Shown here piece after piece: positions 47,748 to 57,833 of a stretch of DNA of 64,000 nt (position 1 is its first letter; every line of letters starts with the position of its first letter). The DNA comes from Mikania micrantha (lineage: Eukaryota; Streptophyta; Magnoliopsida; Asterales; Asteraceae), in assembly GCA_009363875.1 (NCBI GenBank), contig CM018693.1, forward strand, positions 71,904,986-71,968,985, given 5' to 3'. A program made the translations under genes and the position numbers. The notes under the pieces are model-generated. The model was given only the letters and a program-made list of their open reading frames with translations. It had not been told where the DNA came from and searched no databases.

Positions 47748-47824
47748 TTTGGTATGTGGTGGGACGGTGGCTGGGCGGACGGTAAGTTTGACCCTACATA
47801 TGCCCTATATATAAGCATACTGAA
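47748..47824 (+). other. Conserved GGTGGG/GCCCTATA module, F 3' LTR unit 3
   Basis: As 41160-41236. One change turns GTTCGACCC into GTTTGACCC, which keeps a G-U pair. Confidence 0.7.
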
Positions 47825-48318
47825 ACAGATGATATAGGTGGTTAATGGTGAGGTTAAGGTTGTCATTCAAAGGATTTTTCAAACTATTTTTACATAAAAC
47901 TACGTGAACTCACCAACCATTGTGTTGACTTTGTTTTCTTACATGCTTTCTCAGGTGATGCACATGATTAAGCTAAGATGCAGGATTGCATGCTAGGATG
48001 CCCAGATATAGATCCTAGTGGACTTTTGGAGAAGCACATCTTTTGATATCAATACGAATCTCTTTTGATATCTTGTACAGATACAAGATAGATATCTTTG
48101 ATTCTTTTGATAGGTTTACTTAGTTAAATTACTAAACATTGACATCTGTAATTTAACTTTGTAATCCTAGTTTAATGTTTTATTGTGCTTTAATTATTCT
48201 TAACATTGATGCTATGTAAACAATCTAATTATCACGATTATCACTCACGATATCGCGCCCCGAGAACATTCCGCCCGACGGGGACTCCGATCCAACCCCG
48301 CCGGCTCGGGTTGTGACA

Positions 48319-48323
48319 GTGGA
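48319..48323. repeat. Target site duplication of F, right copy
   Basis: gtgga, identical to 37031-37035. Confidence 0.9.
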
Positions 48324-49633
48324 GGAGGAGAAAAATCAAACTCTGGAATGAAAGATGGATCCCTGATCTCCTCCATATCAACAGAGGCATGCTCTATATT
48401 CCCTGTCTCAAGAAATACTACTTGAGATCTAAAGCATGTAGTCACAACTTGTGGCCCATTGTCTTTTGAATCAGAATCATCTAAGGCATCCTCATCCTCG
48501 TCATCAACATCCTCCATCTGCTCATCCTCCCCCTCATCGACAGATGTAGTACCACCCATCTCTAATAGAGTATAAACAGTGGCTACAGATGAAGTCATGA
48601 AATCCAGATCAAGAAGAGCATCAATATCAACATCAGCACCAGCAACCTCAGAACCACCAACACCTGCACTACTAACATTAGCATTAGCACTACCATTCAC
48701 ACCTGCACCACTAGCATCACCAGCACCACCACCAACACCTGCACCACTAGCACCACCACCAACATCATCATCATCTCCATCATCACCTCCAGGAAAAATG
48801 ATATCCTCCTGATCTGAGTCAGAATCCTCGTGTCTTCATCTACTCCCAATGGTGCAACATAGTCAGGATTGAGGAGATGGCCGAACATACCACGAGTGGG
48901 AGGCTTCCTCTCCTTTCCCCTATAAGAGAGAACTCTGTTAAGAGTGATGTCATTCATATGCTCTAATCTGATGACGTATGAGTTGGCTTTTTGGAAGATT
49001 CGGCACTTGAGCATCGAAAATCATCTGGAGAAACCTCGGGTACATCAAAAACTTCTTGTCTCCATTGAGGTACACATCCTCCTTCATATGCGTAAAAACC
49101 ATCTCAGAGAAGCAGAATGGGATGTTCAACACTAAGGCCACAAAGGCACCCTGAAGAGTCTCTCTGAGGTCATCAAATCCACCACGCCTTGAGACCAGGC
49201 AGTGAATGAGAACATGGCATAAATACTTGAACTGCGGGCAGAGAAAAGCCTTGTTCAGCACCCCAGCCTCCAGATCTCCATCATACTTGCACCTCATGAA
49301 ACAACCACGAACCAAGTATCTGTCAAGAATGAAAGGCCGATCTGGATAGTCCTGAAATCCACAAACCCGTCTAAGATGCTCAGCAGATACTACCACATCC
49401 TGTCTTCTAACGTTCCCTCTGATAATAGGAGGTTCTTCCTCATAATCGATATCAGCTGAGCTCCAGAAATCCCTCTGATAGGACAAATAAGGATCATGGA
49501 CTGTAGATATAACAGTGAATATCCTGGAATGTCTCAGAAATGCTATAATCTCAATGAAATGACCGTCGTTCTTCGTAGTAGCATTCAAATTAGCACATAT
49601 GTTGTTCTTCGTGAAAGCTTTGTATCCTGCCAT
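48319..49633 (-). pseudogene. Accessory (env-like) frame of S, N-terminal part
   Basis: It starts at ATG 49633 (MAGYKAFTK) or at an upstream Met at 49660. A globular domain follows, with the phrases RDFWSSADIDYEEEPPIIRG, YLVRGCFMRCKYDGDLEAG, FLCPQFKYLCHVLIHCLVSR and MYPRFLQMIFDAQVPNLP. This pattern is familiar from Asteraceae repeat annotations, so it serves as a lineage marker. Next come a linker, a Gly/Ala/Asp low-complexity stretch and an acidic part (EDEQMEDVDDEDEDALDD) up to FSPPP, where F interrupts. Frameshifts fall near 48960-49000 and 48820-48840. The frame on the other side of F (37035 downward) is in the same register. I cannot assign a function; a membrane-fusion role is not shown. 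Confidence 0.75.
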
Positions 49634-49660
49634 ACTGAAAAAACAAAAGAAAAACAACAT

Positions 49661-51702
49661 ATCAGTTCAGTTCAGTAAGCAATTGAATCAAAGTCAACAT
49701 TTTAACCCAAGTATTCATGAAATGCGAATGAACCAGTATCACACGAATGAGACTCAAGCGAATGAGAATGATGGCCGAATGACTGGTGTCATCGGAATGA
49801 CACACGAATGGAGACATTCGGTTGAACCCATCTATTCGCATGACCATATAGCCCGAATGACCACATTCAGTCGATCCCACTCATTCGGTTTAACCTGTGG
49901 TGCGAATGAGTCTCATTCGGGCAAACGATGGATTTCGAACACCCAATCTCCCAAAATCTCAAATCGGACCTTAAAAATGGTAACATACAACACAGAGGGG
50001 TTCGATTAGTGTTTTACAACTTGTTTCAAGTTGATTAGAGTTCATATTGACCGGTTATTGGACATGAACAGTTTCGAACCCTAAAACCCTAAAATTCAAT
50101 GATTAGGGTTCATTCTTCAGTCAAAATTTGATAATATTGATTCCAGTAGTACCTGTGACAATCACAAGAATAAAGAAGATTGGAAAATGGCAGTTTTGTT
50201 GTGATAAGTGAAGAAGATGATCAAGTGCTTGTTTCGGGCAAAAAAGAACACACACAGTTCGGCCGAAAGGAAAAATGAGGTGAATGACTCATTCGACCGA
50301 AAGGCGTTCAATAAATAGGAGAACTCATTCAGCCAAAAGAACCGAATGGTCCTATTCGCATGAACGAGTCAAACGAATGACTATTCGCATGAATGAGTTC
50401 ATTCGCTCGGTTGAGCGATACTCACCATTCATTCGGGCGAAAGAAGATCAGCACCCAAAAACTTAAGTCATTTTCAAATGTTGGCATTTTGATCATAAAA
50501 AGAGAATTGTTATGAAGTTCAGTCTGGTTTGGTGATAGACAAAGATGAGATTGAATATCTGAACCAACAAATGATTATTTAAAACAATTTCAAAAGAAAA
50601 TCTTTTTGTATTTTCTGATAATAAAAAAACTGTACAAACTGAAACTGAAACAAACAAAACACTCATATTTTTGTGAGTAGCCTTTCAAGAAAATGACACA
50701 TACACCAGATCATGTCAAATCAGCATTCAAGAATGTTTATACTTCTGACACATTTGAATTATGAAGCGATTACTGATATACTTGTCCACTTTAAACCTGA
50801 GAGTACTTTGTTTCTAAACTAATCAATGATCACCCATGTTTTCTGACTGAGTTGCTCATTATAGTCAACCAATCTAGGTCAAAACCAGTTTCTAAGTCAC
50901 CTCTGCATAACTTAATTCCTAGCATCATAAGTTCTATAAGGTTCCAATTTATTTTCTTTTTGTATTTTTCTTTTTGATTTGTTTCTCAAGTTCAACACAT
51001 TCTCATGGACGGCTTCAGCTAGGTCTTTAGAAAGCAATATGGCACGTATACAGAACTGTGTTGACAAGACCAACTTGTCCTATCCAAATGGATGGCTTCA
51101 ACTAGGCTGCAACCCAGTAATATGGCACATGTATGGAATCAAACTTATTTTATTTTTGTGTTTTTCTTAGCTTATCCTATCTGAATGGACGGCTTCAGCT
51201 AGGTCTTTACAAAGCAATATGGCACGTGTACAGACTTGAATTCATGAATCATTGGAAACCTCATAAGATCTTATGATAACAGGTGTATGCCTGATTTGAG
51301 TTAAAAACTATTTATCCCTTAACTAGTTTTCTAAACTGGATCCCACAAATCAGACATTCAAAGCAATCACCAAAAGTCTATAAACTTTGTAAAGTCGGCC
51401 TATCAGTACATCTAACCATAAAACCCAAGTGTTTTCAGTTTATGCATTCAATCTTGAATTTAAGACATGATTGGTTAACACATCACTTTCTTTAATGAGA
51501 CTTTCTCATTTTTACAAATTTTCAAATATTTTTGGTTTTTCAATTTTTCAAATGTTTTTGGTTTTTCAATGAACAGCTTTTTCTCCCCCTAGAAACCTAA
51601 AACTAAAAATCTTTTTGAGTTTTTGAATAAGTGAAGTAAAAATAACAAAGGTACTAAAAGGTAAAAAATCAAACAAAAAGAGCTAACAAACAAAAATAAT
51701 GA
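49661..51702 (-). other. Spacer between accessory frame and pol of S
   Basis: Noncoding. 49720-50440 is dense in cgaatgag, cattcg and gcgaatg words, like the LTR of S. 50450-51000 is AT-rich without features. 51005-51234 carries a threefold repeated 50-bp block, and 51490-51640 is T-rich. Confidence 0.65.
51005..51234 (-). repeat. Three copies of a 50-bp block in spacer of S
   Basis: atggacggcttcagctagg...aatatggcacgt is at 51005-51054, a diverged copy at 51088-51136 and a close copy at 51185-51234. Two of the copies follow a T-rich tract. Purpose unknown. Confidence 0.75.
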
Positions 51703-53482
51703 TCATTTGTTTGATTCAGATGAATGAATGACTTCATCTTTTTGAAAAACACCATTAGCAGATAACAGATATAAAAATCTGGGTTTTTCAAATGCTTTAG
51801 TGTAAAGATCGGCTTTCTTGTTATCGGTGTGAATCTTAACAACATCGATTAATTTCCTTTCAAAACAATCACGTAAGAAGTGATATTTAATGTCAATGTG
51901 TTTTGTTTTAGAGTGTTGAACATGATTTTTAGTGACAGCTATGGCAATAGTGTTATCAACAAATATAGGAGTATTAGAAAACTGTAACCCATAGTCCCTG
52001 AGTTGTTGCTGAATCCAGATGATTTGAGAGCAACAACTAGCAGCTGCAATGTATTGTGTTTCACATGTTGAAGTAGACACCGACGTCTGCTTCTTGCACT
52101 GCCAGGTAACTAGGCGTTTCCCAAAGAACTAACACCCCGCAGATGTTGACTTGAAATATGTTTTGCATCCACCCTAATCTGAATCACTGTAAGCAGTTAG
52201 GTCAAAGTTATCATCATTAGGATACCATAAGCCCAGATCTGGAGTACCCTTCAGATAACGCAAAATCCTCTTCACAACAATAAGATGAGAAACTCTTGGC
52301 TTTGACTGATAACTAGCACACAAACAAGTAGGAAACACGATATCTGGACTAGAAGCTGTGAGATACATTACAGAACCGATCATTCCTCGATACAGAGTGG
52401 CATCGATTAACTCCCCCTTTTCATCTGGAGTAATCCCATGATTAACAGCCAGTGGGGTACCAGCAGGTTTTCTATCCAACATACTGAACCGGCTCAGATG
52501 TCACCATCATATTTGGTCTGATGAATAAAGATCACTGCCTCAGACTGATCCACCTGCAATCCCAAGAAAAATTTCATCTCTCCTATGGAAATCATCTCAA
52601 ACTTGTCTTTCATAACCTTTTCAAAATCTTTGCACAGAACATCATTTGTGGAACCAAAGATGATATCATCCATGTAAACTTGTAACAAGAGCAATTCCCC
52701 ATACATCTCTCTAATGAATAAAGTGCAGTCAATGACACCTCTTCTGAACCCGTTGTTCAGAAGGTGAGCAGACAGTGTCTCGTACCACGCTTCCGGAGCT
52801 TGGTGCAATCCATACAAGGCCTTGTCTAGCTTGTAGACTTGGTCACGATGCAATGGATCTTCAAACCCGGGAGGTTGATTGACATACACCACTTCATTAA
52901 TCACACCATGAAGAAATGCACTCTTAACATCCATCTGATAAACTTTGAACTTTTTGAAGGATGCATAAGCCAGAAAAATGTGGATTGCTTCAAGACGAGC
53001 AACCAGTGCAAAAACATCATTGTAGTCAACCCCTTCAATATGCCTAAAACCTTGCACCACCATACGTGCTTTGTTGCGAACCACAATGACATGATCATCT
53101 CGTTTGCAGCGTAAAACCCATCTTGTGAGAATAACTTTTACACCCTTGGGTCTATCAACTAGCTGCCAAACACCAAGTTTCTTAAACTGCAGCAACTCCT
53201 CTTGCATGCCATCTACCCAAGATTCTTCTTTCAAAGCTTCAATGATGGTTCTGGGTTCAACTTGGGAGATAAAACAAGAATGGGAACAAAAGTTTACATC
53301 TGCAAGGTCAAGAGTGTCACCAAGATCACTAGAAGATAACTGCTTTCTGGTCCTCACTCCATCGGTCGGATTTCCAATAATATTGTCTTGAGGATGAATT
53401 TTGTTAATTCTGCCAACAGGATGGGCAGGAACCTCAACCTGTGGATCAAGATTGTTTATACTGAGATCCTCAAGAGCAGTTT
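51703..53482 (-). pseudogene. pol: Ty1-copia reverse transcriptase-RNase H end of pol, element S
   Basis: The minus-strand frame has the copia RT series: W-V-DGMQEELLQFKKLGVWQL, ARMVVQGFRHIEGVDYNDVF, YQMDVKSAFLHG, YKLDKALYGLHQAP and LLLQVYMDDIIFGSTN, with the catalytic YMDD-type motif at about 52660-52690. RNase H follows (RPDI-like ASSPDIVFPTCLCA, ILRYLKGTPDLGLWYP, YSDSD, STCETQYIAA, HSKTKHIDIKYHF). The frame is broken at about 52490, where some eight residues between RT and RNase H are lost, and by stops near 52174 and 52125. Upstream it runs straight into the LTR at 53483 with no primer site, gag, protease or integrase, so a deletion joins LTR to RT. Confidence 0.9.
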
Positions 53483-54110
53483 TATAGGACCTATGAAACC
53501 CTTGGAAACAACTCGGTTCCTTGAGAGATCTGCTCGACAGGCCCTTGAATAGTGCGGAATCCTATTCAAGGGTTTTCCAATCGAAACCACCAATCCCCGT
53601 GGCAATCCGACGATGAGGACTCAACGTTTTGATCGAAATCGAACACCACGGGGTGAGAATCAAAGTTAGAGAATAAGGAGCGGCTCAAAACCCTAGAAAT
53701 ATGACAGAGGAATGCTTAGGGGAGAGAGGAGGCTCGATAAGTTATGAAACATTCTGTTTGCAGCCCTATATATAAGCTGTACTCATTCGGCCGAATGAGT
53801 AGTACGAAACACTCATTCGGCGAATGGCTCAGCCGAATGAGCTTAAACAACCGAATGAGTCATGCGGATGACTCATTCGTTCGCCTCAGTCATTCGCTAG
53901 GTGTTCATTCGTCCGAATGAACTCATTCTTAGGTATCATTCGCACCAATGGGTCTGTATGATAGGAATAGTCAAAGTCAAACATAGATAAACATATTAAA
54001 CTCAATTAAACATATATGAATAACACAAAAGTCTATTTCATTAATAATATGAACATTACATAATCAAAGACATACAAAATACGGAACTAGGGACATTACA
54101 TGCATCAACA
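53483..54110 (-). mobile_element. 5' LTR of element S
   Basis: 628 bp, matching 34420-34976. On the minus strand its start TGTTGATGC is intact, but its final CA has become TA, and the internal region follows without a primer site. It has two extra segments relative to the other LTR (near 53917-53945 and 54020-54075). Confidence 0.88.
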
Positions 54111-54115
54111 ACTGG
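54111..54115. repeat. Target site duplication of S, right copy
   Basis: actgg, against actag at 34415-34419. Confidence 0.75.
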
Positions 54116-54634
54116 AGCACCCCAGGTTGAAATACTGGGTCGAATGAATCCTTTGTCAGTTAAGTATTGTAATTGTATTATCTTTTCTTTGCAAATTATT
54201 TGAGCATTGTTTTTCGACAACCAATCCATTCCTATTACAACGTCAAAGCCTCCCAAGATCATAGGGTGTAATTTGACTTGTATCTGACGCTCACCTAACT
54301 TAATCATGCAATCATCTGTTATTTTTAATATCCTTGAAGTTTTGCCTATAGCAGTCTCTACTTCAAAAGGTTGAGCCAATTCAATTTCTGGTCTATTCAA
54401 AATTTTACTCAATGCATGAGAATCAAAACTTTTGCTAGCACCAGAATCAAACAATATATGTGCAGGTACTTGATTTATTAAAAACGTACCTGTTACAACT
54501 TCTTCATTCCTTCTGGCTTCTTCTGCTATCATGGTGTATGCTCTTGCTTTGGCCCCATCAACCTTCTTTGCATCATTCTTCTTGGGTTTGGGACAATCTA
54601 CAATTCCGTGCCTCGGGTCCCCATAATTGATCAA
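54111..54634 (-). pseudogene. gag-pol: gag end, protease and RT start of element A
   Basis: The minus-strand frame starts inside a zinc knuckle (NYGDPRHGIVDC), passes a linker and reaches the aspartic protease (AHILFDSGASKSFDSHAL; later GFDVVIGMDWL). It then jumps from the protease end (IICKEKIIQL) directly to YLTDKGFIRPSISTWGAPV of RT, so the stretch of roughly 100-130 residues that normally joins them is deleted. The protease motif DSGA is intact. The upstream end is cut too: the gag capsid part, leader, primer site and the LTR end are lost, and the LTR resumes at 54637. Confidence 0.88.
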
Positions 54635-54636
54635 GT

Positions 54637-57082
54637 GTTACTACTTATACAACAACATGTGGCCATCCAAAGGCAATAATTGTGGAGATTATTCATCCAC
54701 ATGGTTTTCTGCCGAGTTGTCTCGTCCACCTCCACCATTACCCTACATCTTGAGTTTTCCCTTATCCTCTTTTCCAGAAGGCCCACTGGCACATAACACA
54801 AAATAGTTAAGTATAAACTGGTGAGTTCTAAGTTTAGTATACTTCAAACATATTCATATGTGATATTGTAATATCTTTACATGATAATTCCACAGTTCTT
54901 ATTTAAGAACCCATAAATTAGGTTTGAACTATCATATATGACATAAAGTTAAGTTGTGAATATATGTTTAACAGCTTTTTCAAATAAGTCACTGTCTTAG
55001 GGTCACGTTCACCCTCTGTCAGGCTACTCGTCACCAGCCACTTTCAATCAATTGATCAACTAACCGCCATATAAATGTCACAATTGTCAGGGCTATTCCT
55101 CCTCGAGCGAATAGGTTAAATCTCAACACTATGAGACCGACATTATTCGAACTTATAAGTTATTTGCATAAAGTATAATACACAACTCTAATAAAACTTT
55201 GCATAATTGTTATATCAAATTTAAATTATGCGTCAGCTCAAAGATGTTAGTAAAATAGAGCATCATAGAACTCACATGGTTACTTTCTTGATGTATCCTT
55301 CTTTTATCCGTCAACTAAGTATTAAGGACCTATAATATCATTCGCAGAGTTTCTTTACTCATGGGGTTTTTCATTCGTAAAGTTATGTTTATATGTAAAC
55401 ATAGGTAACTACTTATTCGTAATCATACTAAGTATGATATACAGTACTTCGCAAATGTTCACACTTATCAGATTATTCATGCGTAAATATTATGAGTATC
55501 ATATACTTGTTCGCATTTGTTTGATCACTATCGTAAATCTTTCAAATTGCGGCTTTACTTATTCGCAAATGTTCCAAGTATCAATTACTTGTTCGCAAAC
55601 ATACCCGGGTTGGTCATTCGCAAACATTCCAAGTATTAATACTTAGCTGTAATCTAAATTTCTTTTGTGAATATTCTTCTGTAATTCTACCATGTATACA
55701 TGTTTTGGTTCACACTTAACCTTTAATACTCATTTATACTTGTATTATTTTTCTTAAATTCATTTAATAAACTATTATTTATTTTTATTTTTCTCTCTCC
55801 ATTATTAATTTATTATTTAATTTCTCCCTCTTATAATTTCCCAATTTCTTGATAAAATTTCTAAATCTCCTTTTTACAATATATATATATTCCAGATTTT
55901 TTCAACTTTTACAGAAATTACATATACACTTAAATAATTTATATCTTATCTAAAATTATGCATTTTTCTGACAAATTAGTATCTAATAAAAAATTTTCCC
56001 CAAATATATAAAATAACATTTCTGGCTTTCTCTCCCAAAATTTTTCTTTTATAAATACAATACACTGGTTTGCTGGTTCGGTTCACTAATCAAGTACCTA
56101 ATTCTTCGGTCCAATTTAGGCAAACCTTAAACCAGTATTTTGGTATCATTTCTTTCCGGCCTCTGTCACTATCTCCTCTTTGGATCGAGGGCTCTTCCCT
56201 TAAACTTCAAGTTCCCTAACTAGCCCTTACCTTCTCCTGTTGAGAGGAACGGAACTTGAAAGAAGTTTTGACATGCAATAAGAATTCCTCAACCTTAATT
56301 GCAAGGGATGGATGCAAAAATAAGGTTAAGGAATGACCCCACAGTTTCTTGTGGTGTGAAAAGTGCTGGAGTGCCGGAGGTGCTGACATGCAATAACAAT
56401 TCCCCCTCCCCGTCTACATTAGCATAATCTGCCCCTGTGCGGGTTCCAGTTTGGGTCTCTACCTGCCCAGAAGTGAGATCTTGGGAGTCCAAGCAGAGAC
56501 CTTGACATGCGTAAGAATTCTTCTCGATCGGAACTGTCGGGAGCTCCGTCGTAGCTTCTGTTCTTGAAGAAAACCAAGGTTTTCTCTGTTTTAATCTACC
56601 GGAGAATGAGAGGTTATCGATCTGTGTGTATTTATAGATTTTGGTTGGATGTGAATGAAGGAGAAGGGTGGTGGCTCCTCTTTTTATACTAATTTTGGAA
56701 ATCATCCGTATCCACTAAGGATCCACGTGATTTTTATATTACCTGAAATAACATATCAATTTATCTACTCTTTTGCCACCAACCTTATCTTTTTACTGCA
56801 TTAATTGACTTGGTTTTTAATTGCTTGTTTGCTACCTACCCTTATGTACCCATTTCCTTTTACAAAATCATCACATATTTTGGAATCTTTAATATATTTA
56901 GAGGTGCGACCTATTTGATACATCCCATCACTTTGACTTAAACTTTCAACTTTTGCATTCACCCTCTGACTTACCCCCTGTCAAGTATGTCAAAATACTT
57001 TATTACTTTTGGATTAATATCAAAAATTAATATTTTAGCATTATCATTTGTTATTTTATTTATTATATTCACTGGTGTTACA
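54637..57082 (-). mobile_element. 5' LTR of element A, truncated at its 3' end
   Basis: On the minus strand it begins TGTAACACCAG at 57082 and breaks off at 54637, short of the LTR end by about 175 bp compared with the copy at 16164-18482. It carries about 300 bp at 55425-55733 that the other copy lacks, including a ttcgcaaa array. Confidence 0.88.
55425..55733. repeat. LTR A segment with TTCGCAAA words, absent from 3' LTR
   Basis: cttcgcaaatgttc, gttcgcaaacat and attcgcaaacattcc recur inside a segment missing at about 17140 in the other LTR. It is either an insertion here or a deletion there. Confidence 0.65.
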
Positions 57083-57350
57083 AAATGCAACATCCTCCTC
57101 TACCATATATTATAATAATGTCTCACCAAGTATAAATAGACGTATTTAGTAATGTTCTAGGGTTGGATTCCTGAGACAATTGCTCTCTAGACGTATTGAG
57201 ACATTGTTCTTGCGAACTTCACGAAATATATAAAGATTGCCTTTTTACATTTCTTCTGTTGATTCTAATCTGGATTCCGCACACTTTAGAGTCACTAGGT
57301 GTTGATTGGAGCCATAAATCTCAAGTCTTGATGGAGATCTGGACCTAGAA
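57083..57350 (+). mobile_element. 5' LTR of element D, second part
   Basis: It starts with the aaatg duplication of A (57083-57087), has a TATA box GTATAAATAG at about 57133-57142 and ends GGACCTAGA, near-inverse of the LTR start TCTAGGACC at 16090. The primer site follows. Confidence 0.78.
57133..57142 (+). promoter_or_regulatory. TATA box of LTR D
   Basis: GTATAAATAG within the short LTR, about 220 bp before the primer site. Confidence 0.6.
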
Positions 57351-57351
57351 G

Positions 57352-57364
57352 TGGTATCAGAGCC
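57352..57364 (+). other. Primer binding site of element D
   Basis: TGGTATCAGAGCC, an exact initiator Met-tRNA site. Confidence 0.88.
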
Positions 57365-57833
57365 TTCGAGCTCTTTTCTACACCATGGTAACAGCTTTTT
57401 CGTGCAAGTTTGATACTTTCCTTATCGTCTCCTCATCATCTAGCTGCTATCAAAATTTGGGGCTCTAAATCTTGAAAAAATTTTCTGTTTAATATTTCAA
57501 GTGTTTTCGAGTTCTAAGTTTCGAGAACACCTTTTTTGAGTACAGCATTTCGAGATCTGGCCTTCGGGTAAAGCACTTCGAGTTCAACAGCCTTTGGAGA
57601 ATTGGTTCTGAGTTTTGGTGTTTTGTGTTCTATCCTTCGTGTACAAGCTTCAAGAACCAGTGCTCGAATACTCTACTTCGGGTAAAAGGCTTCGAGTATT
57701 CCTAGGTCATCGAGTACAGCTTGGACTTTGTGTATTTCATGGGACTTCGAACACTTGAGGATTTCAAGAACACCTAGGGCTTCAGGAACTTGTTAATTTC
57801 GAGAACTTGGACTTAGAAAATTTTCTGATCATC
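57365..57833 (+). other. Leader of element D with TTCGAG words
   Basis: Noncoding leader between primer site and gag. cttcgag, ttcgagt, ttcgagaac and cttcggg recur about fifteen times. No module of the Ty3 type is seen. Confidence 0.65.

Larger units (their letters stand above)
47227..47890 (+). repeat. Three 227-bp tandem units, 3' LTR of F
   Basis: Second copy of the 40639-41290 array. Its modules are at 47295-47362, 47523-47590 and 47748-47824. Confidence 0.85.
37036..48318 (+). mobile_element. Gag-only Ty3-gypsy element F with 4.7-kb LTRs
   Basis: Perfect 5-bp duplication gtgga. 5' LTR 37036-41730, primer site, gag 41901-43197, a 0.43-kb segment of other origin, polypurine tract and 3' LTR 43671-48318. 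The internal region is only 1.94 kb: protease, RT, RNase H and integrase are absent. If it moved in this form it needed enzymes in trans, for example from an E-like relative. Confidence 0.93.
43671..48318 (+). mobile_element. 3' LTR of element F (4.6 kb)
   Basis: TGTAACATCTGTGCC...GGTTGTGACA, near-identical to the 5' LTR. It lacks about 50 bp of the CGAACC array near 45280. All subrepeats, the nested stem-loop and three modules are present. Confidence 0.92.
34420..54110 (-). mobile_element. Sirevirus-type Ty1-copia element S with accessory frame, split by F
   Basis: Minus-strand order: 5' LTR (54110-53483), RT-RNase H end of pol (53482-51703), noncoding spacer, accessory env-like frame (49633-35103, interrupted by F), polypurine tract and 3' LTR (34976-34420). 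The primer site, gag, protease and integrase are missing between the LTR and RT. Its own DNA totals about 8.4 kb. Confidence 0.88.
16164..57082 (-). mobile_element. Ty3-gypsy chromovirus element A, split by E and S
   Basis: The plus-strand ends are TGTGGCGCC and GTTACA, flanked by perfect aaatg duplications. Read on the minus strand the order is 5' LTR (57082-54637), gag end and protease (54634-54111), [S], RT (34419-33730), [E], RNase H-integrase-tail (20446-18523), polypurine tract and 3' LTR (18482-16164). Its own DNA totals about 8 kb; the rest is younger elements. Confidence 0.9.
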
